24,358 bases of DNA. It comes from Anaerolineaceae bacterium UBA3924 (lineage in GTDB: Bacteria; Chloroflexota; Anaerolineae; Anaerolineales; Anaerolineaceae). Position 1 is the stretch's first letter; every line of letters begins with the position of its first letter. The DNA is taken from assembly GCA_002385985.1 (NCBI GenBank), contig DGEO01000007.1, positions 99,320-123,677 of the forward strand, written 5' to 3'. A model generated the notes under the pieces. It did no database searches, was not told the DNA's origin, and saw nothing but the letters and a program-made list of their open reading frames with translations. The position numbers and the translations under genes are program-made. This document shows, in pieces, positions 1 to 8,365 of this stretch.

Positions 1-311
1 GACTTCAGCAGGTCGCGCACATGCCCGACCGAGGCCTTGACGGTGTATCCGCGGCCCAGAAAACGTCCCACCGTGCGAGCCTTGGCCGGCGATTCCACGA
101 TCACCAGCTTGCCCTTGCGCTCCGGCGCGGGTTTGGGCGCTTTTTTTGGAGCCGTCTTCCCCTCGTGGGCCTCCGTCCGGCCGGTGCGAAACAGCTTCGT
201 CCCGCAGACCGGGCAGGTGCCCCGGGTGACCGGCGCTCCGGCTTTATTAAAATCAGCCACGGGATCCTGAATTTCCCGTTTGGTTTTGCATTTTACGCAG
301 TACGCTTCCAA
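1..311 (-). CDS. topA: DNA topoisomerase I, N-terminal part (3' end cut by window)
   Basis: Type IA topoisomerases relax negative supercoils by cutting one strand through an active-site tyrosine. Only the first 103 codons lie in the window. The start is a TTG at 311, chosen because AGGAG sits 7 nt upstream and overlaps the manC stop. Residues 1-50 form a zinc-ribbon-like module with cysteines at 5, 8, 33 and 36 (CVKC and CPVC), resembling DUF5679. A Lys/Pro-rich linker follows. The TOPRIM domain then begins at about residue 66 with KLVIVESPAKA, containing the catalytic Glu, and SVGHVRDL. Topoisomerase I normally begins directly at the TOPRIM domain, so the N-terminal zinc ribbon is an added domain. 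The gene starts 10 nt after manC and is probably the distal member of the ffh operon. The catalytic tyrosine lies outside the window. Confidence 0.93.
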   Translation of the reverse strand, partial: MEAYCVKCKTKREIQDPVADFNKAGAPVTRGTCPVCGTKLFRTGRTEAHEGKTAPKKAPKPAPERKGKLVIVESPAKARTVGRFLGRGYTVKASVGHVRDLLK

Positions 312-321
312 AAGCTGTCTC

Positions 322-1410
322 CTACAGGTAATCCGACGGGCCGCTGTCTTTCAGCCGCTGGACCACTTCACGCACACGCTGTGCCTGGTCGCGGCGCGTG
401 ATCAACAGCGCGTCGCCGGCATCCACGATGACGAGATCCTCAATGCCTATGGTCACGATCAGCCTGTCAGGCTGTTCGGTAAGCAGCAAAGAGTTGCCGG
501 TATCGAGAAGGATGGTCTTTCCACCCAGCGCAATGTTCCCCTGAGCATCCGCGGGGAAGACATCGAAGAATGATTCCCAACTCCCCACATCATTCCAGCC
601 CAGTTCGGTGGCTGGAACCACAGCCACCTTTTCGGCGTGCTCCATAATACCATAATCGATGGTTTGGGGACGGATTCCCGGCCACAGCCGCTGAATCACC
701 TCTGCTTCGGCTTCCGTCCCCAGTGCTTCCCCGATCTGTGCCAGCGTGTGCGCCAGTTCGGGCATCTGCCGCCGGAACTCCTCCAGCACGCGGTCCGCCC
801 GCCAGATGAACATGCCCGAGTTCCAGTAATGGTCGCCGCCGGCCAGCATTTCCCGGGCGGCGGCTTCATCGGGCTTTTCCCGGAAGCGCTCCACCTGATA
901 CACCGTTTCGCCGGGCCGGTCCAGCCGCGCGCCCCGCTGAATGTATCCGTATCCGGTGGCCGGATAGGTGGGCTGGATGCCCAGTGTGACCAGGTACCCC
1001 GCCTGGGCAACTTCAAAGGCCTCACGCAGGGCCGTCTGGAAGGCCGGCACGTTCTGGATGATGTGATCGGCGGTCAGAATGGCCATCACCGCCTGCGGAT
1101 CGCGCTTCAGCAGCGCAGTCGCAGCCAGCCCGACCACCGAGGCCGTGCCGCGCGGCATCGGCTCGATCAGGTAGTTATCCCCTGGTATTTCAGGTACCTG
1201 CTGGCGCAGCTGGCGAGCCTGCTCGGCCACGGTGACGATGAAAATGCGCTCCGCAGGAAACAGCCCTTCAAGCCGGTCGGTGGCCAGCTGAAACAGGCTG
1301 CGCTCCGAGTTTATCTTCAACATTTGCTTGGGGCGGTCCTGCCTGGAGAGAGGCCACAGCCGGGTTCCCCCGCCGCCCGCCATGATCACAGCGTAAAAAT
1401 GTTCATGCAT
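322..1410 (-). CDS. manC: Mannose-1-phosphate guanylyltransferase
   Basis: The enzyme makes GDP-mannose from mannose-1-phosphate and GTP in the cytoplasm, for glycans and glycolipids. The nucleotide-binding signature AGGGGTRLWPLSR is at residues 11-23. Other family motifs follow in order: LTADHII, RFREKPDE, WNSGMFIW, DYGIMEHAEKV and GWNDVGSW. The length of 362 residues matches the single-domain ManC class without the C-terminal isomerase domain. I chose the ATG at 1410 because homologues usually start a few residues before YAVIMAGG. A TTG at 1419 is an alternative, and neither has a clear ribosome site. The start lies inside the dprA 3' end (8-nt overlap), so translational coupling is likely. 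Its position between dprA and topA is unusual for a sugar-nucleotide gene. Confidence 0.95.
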   Translation of the reverse strand: MHEHFYAVIMAGGGGTRLWPLSRQDRPKQMLKINSERSLFQLATDRLEGLFPAERIFIVTVAEQARQLRQQVPEIPGDNYLIEPMPRGTASVVGLAATALLKRDPQAVMAILTADHIIQNVPAFQTALREAFEVAQAGYLVTLGIQPTYPATGYGYIQRGARLDRPGETVYQVERFREKPDEAAAREMLAGGDHYWNSGMFIWRADRVLEEFRRQMPELAHTLAQIGEALGTEAEAEVIQRLWPGIRPQTIDYGIMEHAEKVAVVPATELGWNDVGSWESFFDVFPADAQGNIALGGKTILLDTGNSLLLTEQPDRLIVTIGIEDLVIVDAGDALLITRRDQAQRVREVVQRLKDSGPSDYL

Positions 1411-2521
1411 GATGTTCAATCCAGTAGTCTGCCCTGTCTTCCCGGGCCATCACGTAGTTCATACCCCCCACCTGGCGCGCCAGTCCTTTCAGCTCCATCA
1501 GAGTTAGCGTCGCGGTCACTTCGGACACCGGCAGCCCGGACTCGACGCACAGCTCGTCCACATGCTTGGGCTCTTCGCTCAGCAGCGAGACCAGCTTCGC
1601 TTCCACCGCGTCGCCGGGGATCACCTTCCTCACCGCCTGCTGAGCCTGGCGTCGTTCCAGCTGCAGCACGTCCAGAATGTCAGACATGTTCAACAGTGGA
1701 CGGGCTCCATTATAGATCAAACGGTTGGTGCCTTTGCTCTGCACGGCGTAAATGCTGCCGGGAACGCTGAGCACATCGCGCCCCTGGTTGGCCGCGAACG
1801 CCGCCGTGATCAGCGCGCCGCTGGTTTCGCCTGCCTCAACCACGATCGTGGCCCGCGACAGCCCGGAGACAATCCGGTTGCGGGGCGGGAAGTTGGTGCT
1901 CTCAGGCGGGGTGCCCGGCGGATAATCGCTGATGACTGCACCGCGGGTGATAATTTCCTCAGCCAGGCGGGTGTGTTCCGGCGGGTAGATGCGGTCCACG
2001 CCGCTGCCCAGCACCGCAATTGTTCGCCCGCCGTGCTTCAGCGCGTTTTGGTGGGCGATCGCGTCCGTGCCCCGTGCCAGCCCGCTGACCACGGTGATGC
2101 CGTTGTGCGCCAGAAAAGCGGCGATCTCCTCGGTCACCTGCCGGCCGTAGGCGGTCACCCGCCGGGTGCCGACCACAGCCACGGCCCACTGGTCTTCCGG
2201 AAGGATCTCTCCACGCACGTACAGCACCGGCGGCGGCTGGTCGATCTCTTTGAGCAGCGGCGGGTACTCCGGGTCCTCCCAGATAAGCACCCTGATACCC
2301 ATTTTCTCGATCCGTGCCCACAGCTTTTCCAGGTCCACCTGCCGGCGCACCTGCAGCAGCCGTTCCACGCTGCGAGGCGGCAGGCCCGCGGCTCGCAGAG
2401 CATCTCTGGGCGCCTGCCAGGCCCGGGACAGGTCACCGAAGTGGTCCAGCAACCCCTGCAGCCGCACCGCACCCACGCCCTTTACCAGGTTAAAACCAAC
2501 CCAGTAGGCCTTTGGATCCAT
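1403..2521 (-). CDS. dprA: DNA-processing protein DprA
   Basis: DprA binds incoming single-stranded DNA during natural transformation and loads RecA onto it. The protein has 372 residues. An N-terminal helix-hairpin-helix/SAM-like region spans about 1-75. The extended Rossmann fold covers about 110-290, with VAVVGTRR (114-121), VVSGLARGTDAIAH (144-157), VLGSGVDRIYP (170-180) and PPRNRIVSGLS (212-222). A C-terminal winged helix covers about 300-365. The ATG at 2521 has AAGGA 8 nt upstream. The gene follows rimM by 12 nt and overlaps manC. No other competence gene is visible here. DprA is widely kept in bacteria not known to be competent, so its presence does not prove competence. Confidence 0.96.
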   Translation of the reverse strand: MDPKAYWVGFNLVKGVGAVRLQGLLDHFGDLSRAWQAPRDALRAAGLPPRSVERLLQVRRQVDLEKLWARIEKMGIRVLIWEDPEYPPLLKEIDQPPPVLYVRGEILPEDQWAVAVVGTRRVTAYGRQVTEEIAAFLAHNGITVVSGLARGTDAIAHQNALKHGGRTIAVLGSGVDRIYPPEHTRLAEEIITRGAVISDYPPGTPPESTNFPPRNRIVSGLSRATIVVEAGETSGALITAAFAANQGRDVLSVPGSIYAVQSKGTNRLIYNGARPLLNMSDILDVLQLERRQAQQAVRKVIPGDAVEAKLVSLLSEEPKHVDELCVESGLPVSEVTATLTLMELKGLARQVGGMNYVMAREDRADYWIEHHA

Positions 2522-2533
2522 CCCCTGTTCCTT

Positions 2534-3091
2534 TTAGAGATATTCTGGCGGTCGAACCCGCATTTCTCCCTGATCCAAGTTTACGGCGAGAATGACATTT
2601 TTCAAAGCCGGAAGAAGCAGTTCGGAGCCGTCCGGAGTGCGCACCAGATAGACGTCATTGGCGCCGGTCTCCAGGATTTCCTCCAATATTCCCAGCACCG
2701 TGCCGCCTTCATCCACAACCGTCAGCCCCAGCAGCTCGTGATGATAATATTCACCCTCTTCCAGTCTGGGAAGGTCCTTCGAGCTGACGAAAATCAGCTG
2801 GCCGCGCAGCTCCGCGGCCTCCTCCGGCGAGTTGATTCCCTGGAATGATATCAGGAAGGTCTTGGCAGCCCCCCGCACCCCGCGAATGACCAGTTCGCGG
2901 CGCTCTTCCCCCAGATAGACTTTCTTCCCGCGGCGCAGCCGTTCGGGAAAATCCGTCAGCACGTCCATCTGAACTTCGCCCCTCAGCCCATGCGGGCGGC
3001 GCAGGCGGCCGACGGCCAAAAACACAGACTCGCCCTTAGGGGGCGAGTCTGTGTTCTGCTCTTCACCCCTCTTTGGAACAGATGGCGCCAT
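2534..3091 (-). CDS. rimM: Ribosome maturation factor RimM
   Basis: RimM binds ribosomal protein S19 and helps the 30S head domain mature. The N-terminal domain begins at about residue 24 (FLAVGRLRRPHGLRGEV) and a PRC-barrel follows from about 112 (EYYHHELLGLTV) to near the end. From the ATG at 3091 the product has 185 residues, about 20 more at the N-terminus than the fold needs. This extension is polar and is encoded across a perfect 15-bp inverted repeat at 3021-3055. A GTG at 3025, inside the 3' arm, would give a 163-residue protein, so the true start is uncertain. The upstream GGAG is 13 nt from the ATG, which is weak. The gene begins 4 nt after khpA and is followed by dprA rather than trmD. 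Confidence 0.93.
   Translation of the reverse strand: MAPSVPKRGEEQNTDSPPKGESVFLAVGRLRRPHGLRGEVQMDVLTDFPERLRRGKKVYLGEERRELVIRGVRGAAKTFLISFQGINSPEEAAELRGQLIFVSSKDLPRLEEGEYYHHELLGLTVVDEGGTVLGILEEILETGANDVYLVRTPDGSELLLPALKNVILAVNLDQGEMRVRPPEYL
3018..3055 (-). terminator. Terminator-like hairpin inside the 5' end of rimM
   Basis: Bases 3041-3055 and 3021-3035 form a perfect 15-bp stem with a 5-base loop (3036-3040). Read in the gene direction, the second arm runs straight into Ts, giving five in a row before GGCC. This is the form of an intrinsic terminator, though the T run is short. It lies 36-70 nt downstream of the annotated rimM ATG and contains the alternative GTG start. It may be an attenuator separating khpA from rimM. 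An mRNA-stability hairpin is the other possibility. Confidence 0.6.
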
Positions 3092-3095
3092 GCGT

Positions 3096-3332
3096 TTACC
3101 GCGGCTCCACCACGTCCAGAGTGGCTTGCTGGCCTTCGCGGGCGGCGGCGACTCTCAGCAGCAGGCGCATCGAGTTGGCCACACGCCCTCCCTTGCCGAT
3201 CACCCGGCCCATGTCCTCCTTGGCTACGCGCAGCTCAAGCCGGACATGGCTGCCGTCTCGGGCTTCCCGCACATGAACCTGGGTCGGGTCGTCCACCAGG
3301 GAACGCGAAATATATTCAATCAGTTCCTTCAC
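3096..3332 (-). CDS. khpA: KH-domain RNA-binding protein KhpA
   Basis: KhpA is a small RNA-binding protein; with KhpB it affects cell division and length in some Gram-positive bacteria. The product has 78 residues, the usual size. It holds a single KH domain with the GXXG loop in VIGKGGRVANSMR. I chose the GTG at 3332 because AAAGGAG lies 5 nt upstream and the protein then starts VKELIEYI, as homologues do. The reading frame is open further upstream to 3386, but that extension is unlike the family. The gene lies between rpsP and rimM, its classical position. Confidence 0.93.
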   Translation of the reverse strand: MKELIEYISRSLVDDPTQVHVREARDGSHVRLELRVAKEDMGRVIGKGGRVANSMRLLLRVAAAREGQQATLDVVEPR

Positions 3333-3386
3333 AACAACTCCTTTCACCCACCCCGGGTTTTGGATGACTGAAGGACAGACGAACAA

Positions 3387-3728
3387 TTATCCGCGTGTCT
3401 TGGGATTCACAACCCGATTGGCGTAGTATGCGTCTGCCTCTGCCAGAATGGTTTCCAGCGATTCGCCGGCCTTGAAGCGCTTGTAGCGCTCCATCAGCCC
3501 CACACTTTCGAACAGCTTGGTGACGGATTCGGACGGCTGAGCTCCCTTGCTGAGCCAGTCGTACACCTTCTTCTCGTCAACTTCGAAGGTGAAGGGCTCG
3601 GTCCGGGGGTTGTAGCTGCCCAGGATCTCGATAAAGCGGCCATCGCGCGGAGCTTCGGAATTTGCGGCGACAATGCGATAGCTGGGTTGTTTCTTCAACC
3701 CGGTGCGGCGCAAACGAATTCGAACCAT
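3387..3728 (-). CDS. rpsP: 30S ribosomal protein S16
   Basis: S16 binds 16S rRNA in the 5' domain and is needed for 30S assembly. The product starts MVRIRLRRTGLKKQPSYRIV, the typical S16 start, and continues with RDGRFIEILGSYNP and a DWLSKGAQPS segment. At 113 residues it is somewhat longer than the roughly 80-90 of many S16 proteins, with a C-terminal tail from about residue 85. The ATG at 3728 has AGAGGAGA about 9 nt upstream. It lies 119 nt after ffh and leads into khpA. The ffh-rpsP gap contains a 6-bp GTTGAA/TTCAAC dyad but no clear promoter. Confidence 0.97.
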   Translation of the reverse strand: MVRIRLRRTGLKKQPSYRIVAANSEAPRDGRFIEILGSYNPRTEPFTFEVDEKKVYDWLSKGAQPSESVTKLFESVGLMERYKRFKAGESLETILAEADAYYANRVVNPKTRG

Positions 3729-3847
3729 GAAAAAAAGTCTCCTCTTACAAACGTAAATGGTATCGGAATGATCAGCGATTGGGGCAGCCAGCCTGGGAGA
3801 AGTGAGGGCCGTTGAAGGGACGGGGGTTCAACCTCCCGGCACAATGC

Positions 3848-5170
<1,323 letters not shown>

Positions 5171-5222
5171 TGTGGCTCACAGAATCCTACAAGAATCCCC
5201 TTCCGGGGTTTTAATCCGAGTG

Positions 5223-5251
5223 ATTCTAGCCTGTAAACCTTGAAAGGTCAA
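5223..5251 (-). promoter_or_regulatory. Predicted sigma70-type promoter of the ffh operon
   Basis: On the minus strand TTGACC (5246-5251) and TAGAAT (5223-5228) are separated by 17 bp, close to the consensus. Transcription would start near 5216 and give a leader of about 45 nt before the ffh GTG. That leader contains a small CCCC-GGAA-GGGG stem-loop with a GNRA-type tetraloop. Confidence 0.75.
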
Positions 5252-5296
5252 GGCTGACCTTTTCCCGCCCCGTGCCTGGCAGCCTCCGCACGGTCG

Positions 5297-5704
5297 TCAC
5301 TTCCTTGCCAGGTGGCGGCTCAGCAGATCCCCGCGCTCGAACAGCACCCGCATACCGCCTTCCATCACCCGCCGCGAGCCGGGGTCCAGCGGATCAGCCG
5401 CCCACTCCTCACCGGTAAGGCCGTACTCCACCTCCAGCCCGTCCGCGTACCACACCCGGATGGAGGTCAGTTTACCGTAAGGTTCCAGCTGGACGGACTG
5501 CGCCAGGCCGAACTTCTCCAGCCAGCCCTGGTCCTCCAGGTACCTGGACGGGTCCTGTGCGAGGATCACCAGGTCCACATCTGACGTTTCGGTCGCCGCC
5601 CCACGAGCGTGCGAACCGACCAGCGCGAGGGCCAGAATATCCGGCTGCCTGGCCGCCCAGTCGCTGACCTGTGTGAGAAAGGATGAGATCCGCTCCCTGT
5701 CCAT
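5297..5704 (-). CDS. MNT-type nucleotidyltransferase domain protein
   Basis: This is a 135-residue protein of the minimal nucleotidyltransferase fold. The signature GSHARGAATETSDVDL is at residues 30-45; GS is at 30-31 and the metal-binding Asp pair at 42 and 44. EVEYGL further on may supply the third acidic residue. Family members transfer NMP to small molecules such as aminoglycosides or to proteins. Bacterial MntA forms pair with HEPN toxins. No HEPN-like gene lies on either side, so this one appears solitary. The substrate cannot be told from sequence. The ATG at 5704 has only a weak CAGGG upstream. It reads toward ffh but is followed by the ffh promoter. Confidence 0.8.
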   Translation of the reverse strand: MDRERISSFLTQVSDWAARQPDILALALVGSHARGAATETSDVDLVILAQDPSRYLEDQGWLEKFGLAQSVQLEPYGKLTSIRVWYADGLEVEYGLTGEEWAADPLDPGSRRVMEGGMRVLFERGDLLSRHLARK

Positions 5705-5927
5705 CGTTTACACACCCTGATCGACAGCGATTTCTTGACTCAACGAGTTAATAATTATGCAAGGAATCCACCCGATCGCCTGACACAGACACATTCTTCA
5801 TTATAATCGGCTGAGTAAGGGCAATAAACCCCGGCGCTCATCCCGCCCGCAGCGAAACCAAATTCCCTTCTCCGGTGTTATACCAGCATAGGTATACATA
5901 CTTTATTACGAAAGAGGAAAGGTTCCC
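5705..5927. other. Intergenic region between divergent nucleotidyltransferase and degV genes
   Basis: This 223-bp stretch is AT-richer than its surroundings and holds no convincing gene. It contains the degV promoter (5780-5807). Between that promoter and degV, TATACC and GGTATA form an interrupted dyad at 5879-5896, which could be an operator. I recognised no riboswitch in the roughly 110-nt leader. Confidence 0.5.
5780..5807 (+). promoter_or_regulatory. Predicted sigma70-type promoter upstream of degV
   Basis: CTGACA (5780-5785) and a perfect TATAAT (5802-5807) are separated by 16 bp. The predicted start near 5814 gives an unusually long leader of about 110 nt before degV. Confidence 0.65.
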
Positions 5928-6788
5928 ATGTCGAATAAAGTGGCTATCGTCACAGATAGCGCGGCATACATTCCGGAAGAAATCCGCCAGGGATATCCTA
6001 TTCACCTGATTCCCATGCAGCTGATCTGGGGAGATGCCTGCTTCCGTGACGGCATCGATATCCAGCCCTCAGAGTTTTACGAGCGGCTTCCCAACGCGAC
6101 GGTGATGCCCAGCACATCGCAGCCCTCGGTCGGGGATTTCAAAGCGCTGTACACCTCGCTCCTCGACCAGGACTACCAGATTCTGAGCATGCACATCTCC
6201 GGCGCCCTCTCCGGGACGCTGGATTCCGCCCGTCAGGCCAAAGATATGCTGGCCGGCGCTCCCATCGAGATCGTCGATACCCTCTCGGCGGGCATGGGCG
6301 AAGGCTTCCAGGTGCTGGCCGCAGCCCGGGCAGCCGCTGACGGCGCCAGCCTGAGCGAATGCACGCGGATCGCCGAATCCGCCATGGACAAAACCGGCGT
6401 GCTCTTCATCCCCATGACGCTGGAGTTCCTCCGCCGGGGCGGCCGCGTGAGCAACATCTCCGCCTTTTTCGGCAACCTGCTGGACGTCAAGCCCATTCTC
6501 ACCCTGTCCGACGGCAAGATCGTGCCCTGCGAAAAAGCCCGCACCAGGGCCAAAGCACTGGAGCGCCTGGTGGACATCTTCGCCGCCCAGGTCGGTGACC
6601 GGCGCCCGGTGCGCATTGCTTCTCTGCACGCCAACGCCCCGGCCGACGCGAAGGCCCTGCTGGAGATGGCGGTCAGCCGCTTCCCCTCCTCCGCGATTGC
6701 GGATGCCTTCTACGCGGACGTCAGCCCGGTGATCGGCACCCATCTGGGGCCGGGCGGGCTGGGCATCGCCTACATGGCGGGCATGTAA
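5928..6788 (+). CDS. DegV family fatty-acid-binding protein
   Basis: DegV (FakB-type) proteins bind a fatty acid in a two-domain fold. In Firmicutes they present it to the kinase FakA for phosphorylation. The 286-residue product has the usual length and motifs: IVTDSAAYIP (7-16), PSTSQPSVGDF (61-71), HISGALSGT (89-97), the EFLRRGGRVS segment in the second half, and a C-terminal GPGGLGIAY. The ATG at 5928 has a GAGGAAAGG ribosome site 5 nt upstream. It is a single-gene unit with its own promoter and a strong terminator. No FakA-like kinase is in the window, so a fatty-acid kinase role is inference from the family only. Confidence 0.93.
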   Translation: MSNKVAIVTDSAAYIPEEIRQGYPIHLIPMQLIWGDACFRDGIDIQPSEFYERLPNATVMPSTSQPSVGDFKALYTSLLDQDYQILSMHISGALSGTLDSARQAKDMLAGAPIEIVDTLSAGMGEGFQVLAAARAAADGASLSECTRIAESAMDKTGVLFIPMTLEFLRRGGRVSNISAFFGNLLDVKPILTLSDGKIVPCEKARTRAKALERLVDIFAAQVGDRRPVRIASLHANAPADAKALLEMAVSRFPSSAIADAFYADVSPVIGTHLGPGGLGIAYMAGM

Positions 6789-6812
6789 CCCGTCCTTATC
6801 TCCTGAATTTCA

Positions 6813-6840
6813 GGCCAGCCGGACCGGCTGGCCTTTTTTT
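6813..6840 (+). terminator. Rho-independent terminator of degV
   Basis: A perfect 9-bp GC-rich stem (6813-6821 with 6825-6833) has a 3-base loop and is followed by seven Ts (6834-6840). It lies 25 nt after the degV stop. Confidence 0.92.
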
Positions 6841-6904
6841 GCCTGAATCCAGCGAAATAGTGATATTCATCATCCATTCAGCTGAAACGAACAGGCCGGT
6901 TTAT

Positions 6905-6913
6905 TGTTACAAT
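6905..6913 (+). promoter_or_regulatory. Predicted extended -10 promoter of the DUF1015 gene
   Basis: TGT precedes TACAAT (6908-6913), an extended -10 element, in a locally AT-rich stretch. No good -35 is present at normal spacing. The predicted start near 6920 is about 34 nt before the ATG. Confidence 0.45.
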
Positions 6914-6953
6914 ATTTTCATCTCCACATCCTCACAACAAGGTGATTAACTCC

Positions 6954-8270
6954 ATGAGAAACTACCCGCATCTCGGTGTTCAGGTTCCTGACGTTTTGCT
7001 GCCCCGCCAGGGGGTTGATCTGCAAAAATGGGCTGTCATCGCGGTGGACCAGTTTACCTCGCAGCCTGAGTACTGGCAGCAGGTCGAGGAGACCGTGGGA
7101 GACGCTCCTTCCACCTACCACCTGATCCTACCGGAAGGCAAGCTTGGCACGCCCGAAGAGCCCGCCATCGTCGAGAAAGCCCAGGCCAAAATGAAGGAGT
7201 ACCTGGCTCAGGGCCTGCTCGAGTCCATTGAAGGCATGGTGTACGTCGAGCGCACGGTCGACGGCAAAACCCGCCGCGGGTTGATCATGGCCCTCGATCT
7301 GGAGAACTACGATTATCACAAAGGCTCCTCCACGCTGATTCGCGCCACCGAAGGCACCATCCTGGAGCGCATTCCCCCGCGCATGCGCATCCGCCGCGGC
7401 GCTCAGCTGGAGCTCCCCCACATCCTGGTGCTGATCGACGACCCGGACCACACCGTGGTCGAGGTGGCCCAGAAGAACCTCAGCAGCCTGGAGCCGCTGT
7501 ACGACTTTGAGCTCATGGCCGGCAGCGGTCACCTGCGCGGCTTCTTGGTTAAAGACCTGGGTCTGGAAGAGCAGATCATCAAAGGCCTGGAAAAGCTGGC
7601 CGACCCGGAGCAGTTCCGCCAGAAATACGGCCTGAACTCGGACGCCAGCCCGCTGCTGTTCGCCATGGGTGACGGCAACCACTCGCTGGCCACGGCCAAG
7701 GCCATCTGGGAGGAGCTCAAGCCGCACGTCGGCATGGACCACCCGGCCCGCTACGCGCTGGTGGAGGTGGAGAACATCCACGACGAGGCCATGCACTTCG
7801 AACCGATTCACCGGGTACTGTTCAACATCAAGGCCGATCCCCTGCCGGCGATGCAAGAGAAGTTCGGCGACCAGTACCGGCTGGATCCAGTCGGCTCGGT
7901 CGAAGAAATGGTCCAGCGCGTCAACGGCCAGACCGGCCCGCAGCAGGCCGTGGGTGTGATCAGCGAGCAGGGGTACGGTGTGATCACCATCGGCGCACCG
8001 ACCTCAAACCTGGCGGTGGGCACGCTGCAGAACTTCCTGGACGAGTTTATGGAAGCCGGCGGCGCGGAGAAGATCGACTACGTGCACGGGCTGGATGCGC
8101 TGACCGAGCTCGGCCGGAAGCCGTGCTGTGTCGGTTTCTACCTGCCCCCCATGCCCAAAGAAGAGCTGTTCAAGACTGTGATCCTGGACGGCGCGCTGCC
8201 CCGCAAAACCTTCTCCATGGGCGAAGCCAAGGAAAAACGCTTCTATATGGAAGCCCGGCGCATCGCCTGA
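6954..8270 (+). CDS. DUF1015 family protein
   Basis: This is a conserved bacterial cytoplasmic protein of unknown function (438 residues). The family hallmark GDGNHSLATAK is at about residues 239-249. The N-terminal half contains PHLGVQVPDVLLPRQG and VIAVDQFTSQPEYW, also typical. I chose the ATG at 6954 because AAGGTG lies 9 nt upstream. A GTG at 6942 is part of that ribosome site and would add four residues. There is no signal peptide or membrane segment. It is a stand-alone unit with its own promoter-like element and terminator, so context gives no functional hint. Confidence 0.93.
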   Translation: MRNYPHLGVQVPDVLLPRQGVDLQKWAVIAVDQFTSQPEYWQQVEETVGDAPSTYHLILPEGKLGTPEEPAIVEKAQAKMKEYLAQGLLESIEGMVYVERTVDGKTRRGLIMALDLENYDYHKGSSTLIRATEGTILERIPPRMRIRRGAQLELPHILVLIDDPDHTVVEVAQKNLSSLEPLYDFELMAGSGHLRGFLVKDLGLEEQIIKGLEKLADPEQFRQKYGLNSDASPLLFAMGDGNHSLATAKAIWEELKPHVGMDHPARYALVEVENIHDEAMHFEPIHRVLFNIKADPLPAMQEKFGDQYRLDPVGSVEEMVQRVNGQTGPQQAVGVISEQGYGVITIGAPTSNLAVGTLQNFLDEFMEAGGAEKIDYVHGLDALTELGRKPCCVGFYLPPMPKEELFKTVILDGALPRKTFSMGEAKEKRFYMEARRIA

Positions 8271-8293
8271 CCGGATCAGATCCCTTAAGATGC

Positions 8294-8321
8294 ACACCCC
8301 CTGGCTTACCAGGGGGTGTTT
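8294..8321 (+). terminator. Hairpin terminator after the DUF1015 gene
   Basis: A perfect 11-bp stem (8294-8304 with 8309-8319) has loop CTTA. The T tract is short, three Ts including the last stem base, then CATCC. The strong stem and its position 24 nt after the stop support termination despite the weak T run. Confidence 0.75.
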
Positions 8322-8331
8322 CATCCTCCAG

Positions 8332-8337
8332 TATAAT
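8332..8337 (+). promoter_or_regulatory. Possible -10 element before the 8366 gene
   Basis: A perfect TATAAT lies 28 nt before the ATG at 8366, just after a terminator, where a new promoter is expected. No matching -35 or TG extension is present, so the assignment is tentative. Confidence 0.35.
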
Positions 8338-8365
8338 GAAAAAAACTTCCGCCTGAAGGAGACCG

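Noticed and set aside
3333..3386. Upstream extension of khpA to 3386
   Set aside because: The added 18 residues do not resemble KhpA, and the GTG at 3332 has an ideal ribosome site.
5171..5222. CCCC-GGAA-GGGG stem in the ffh leader, considered as a riboswitch or SRP RNA fragment
   Set aside because: Only 4 bp of stem and no surrounding conserved structure. The tetraloop resembles GNRA, but no SRP RNA domain IV features are present.
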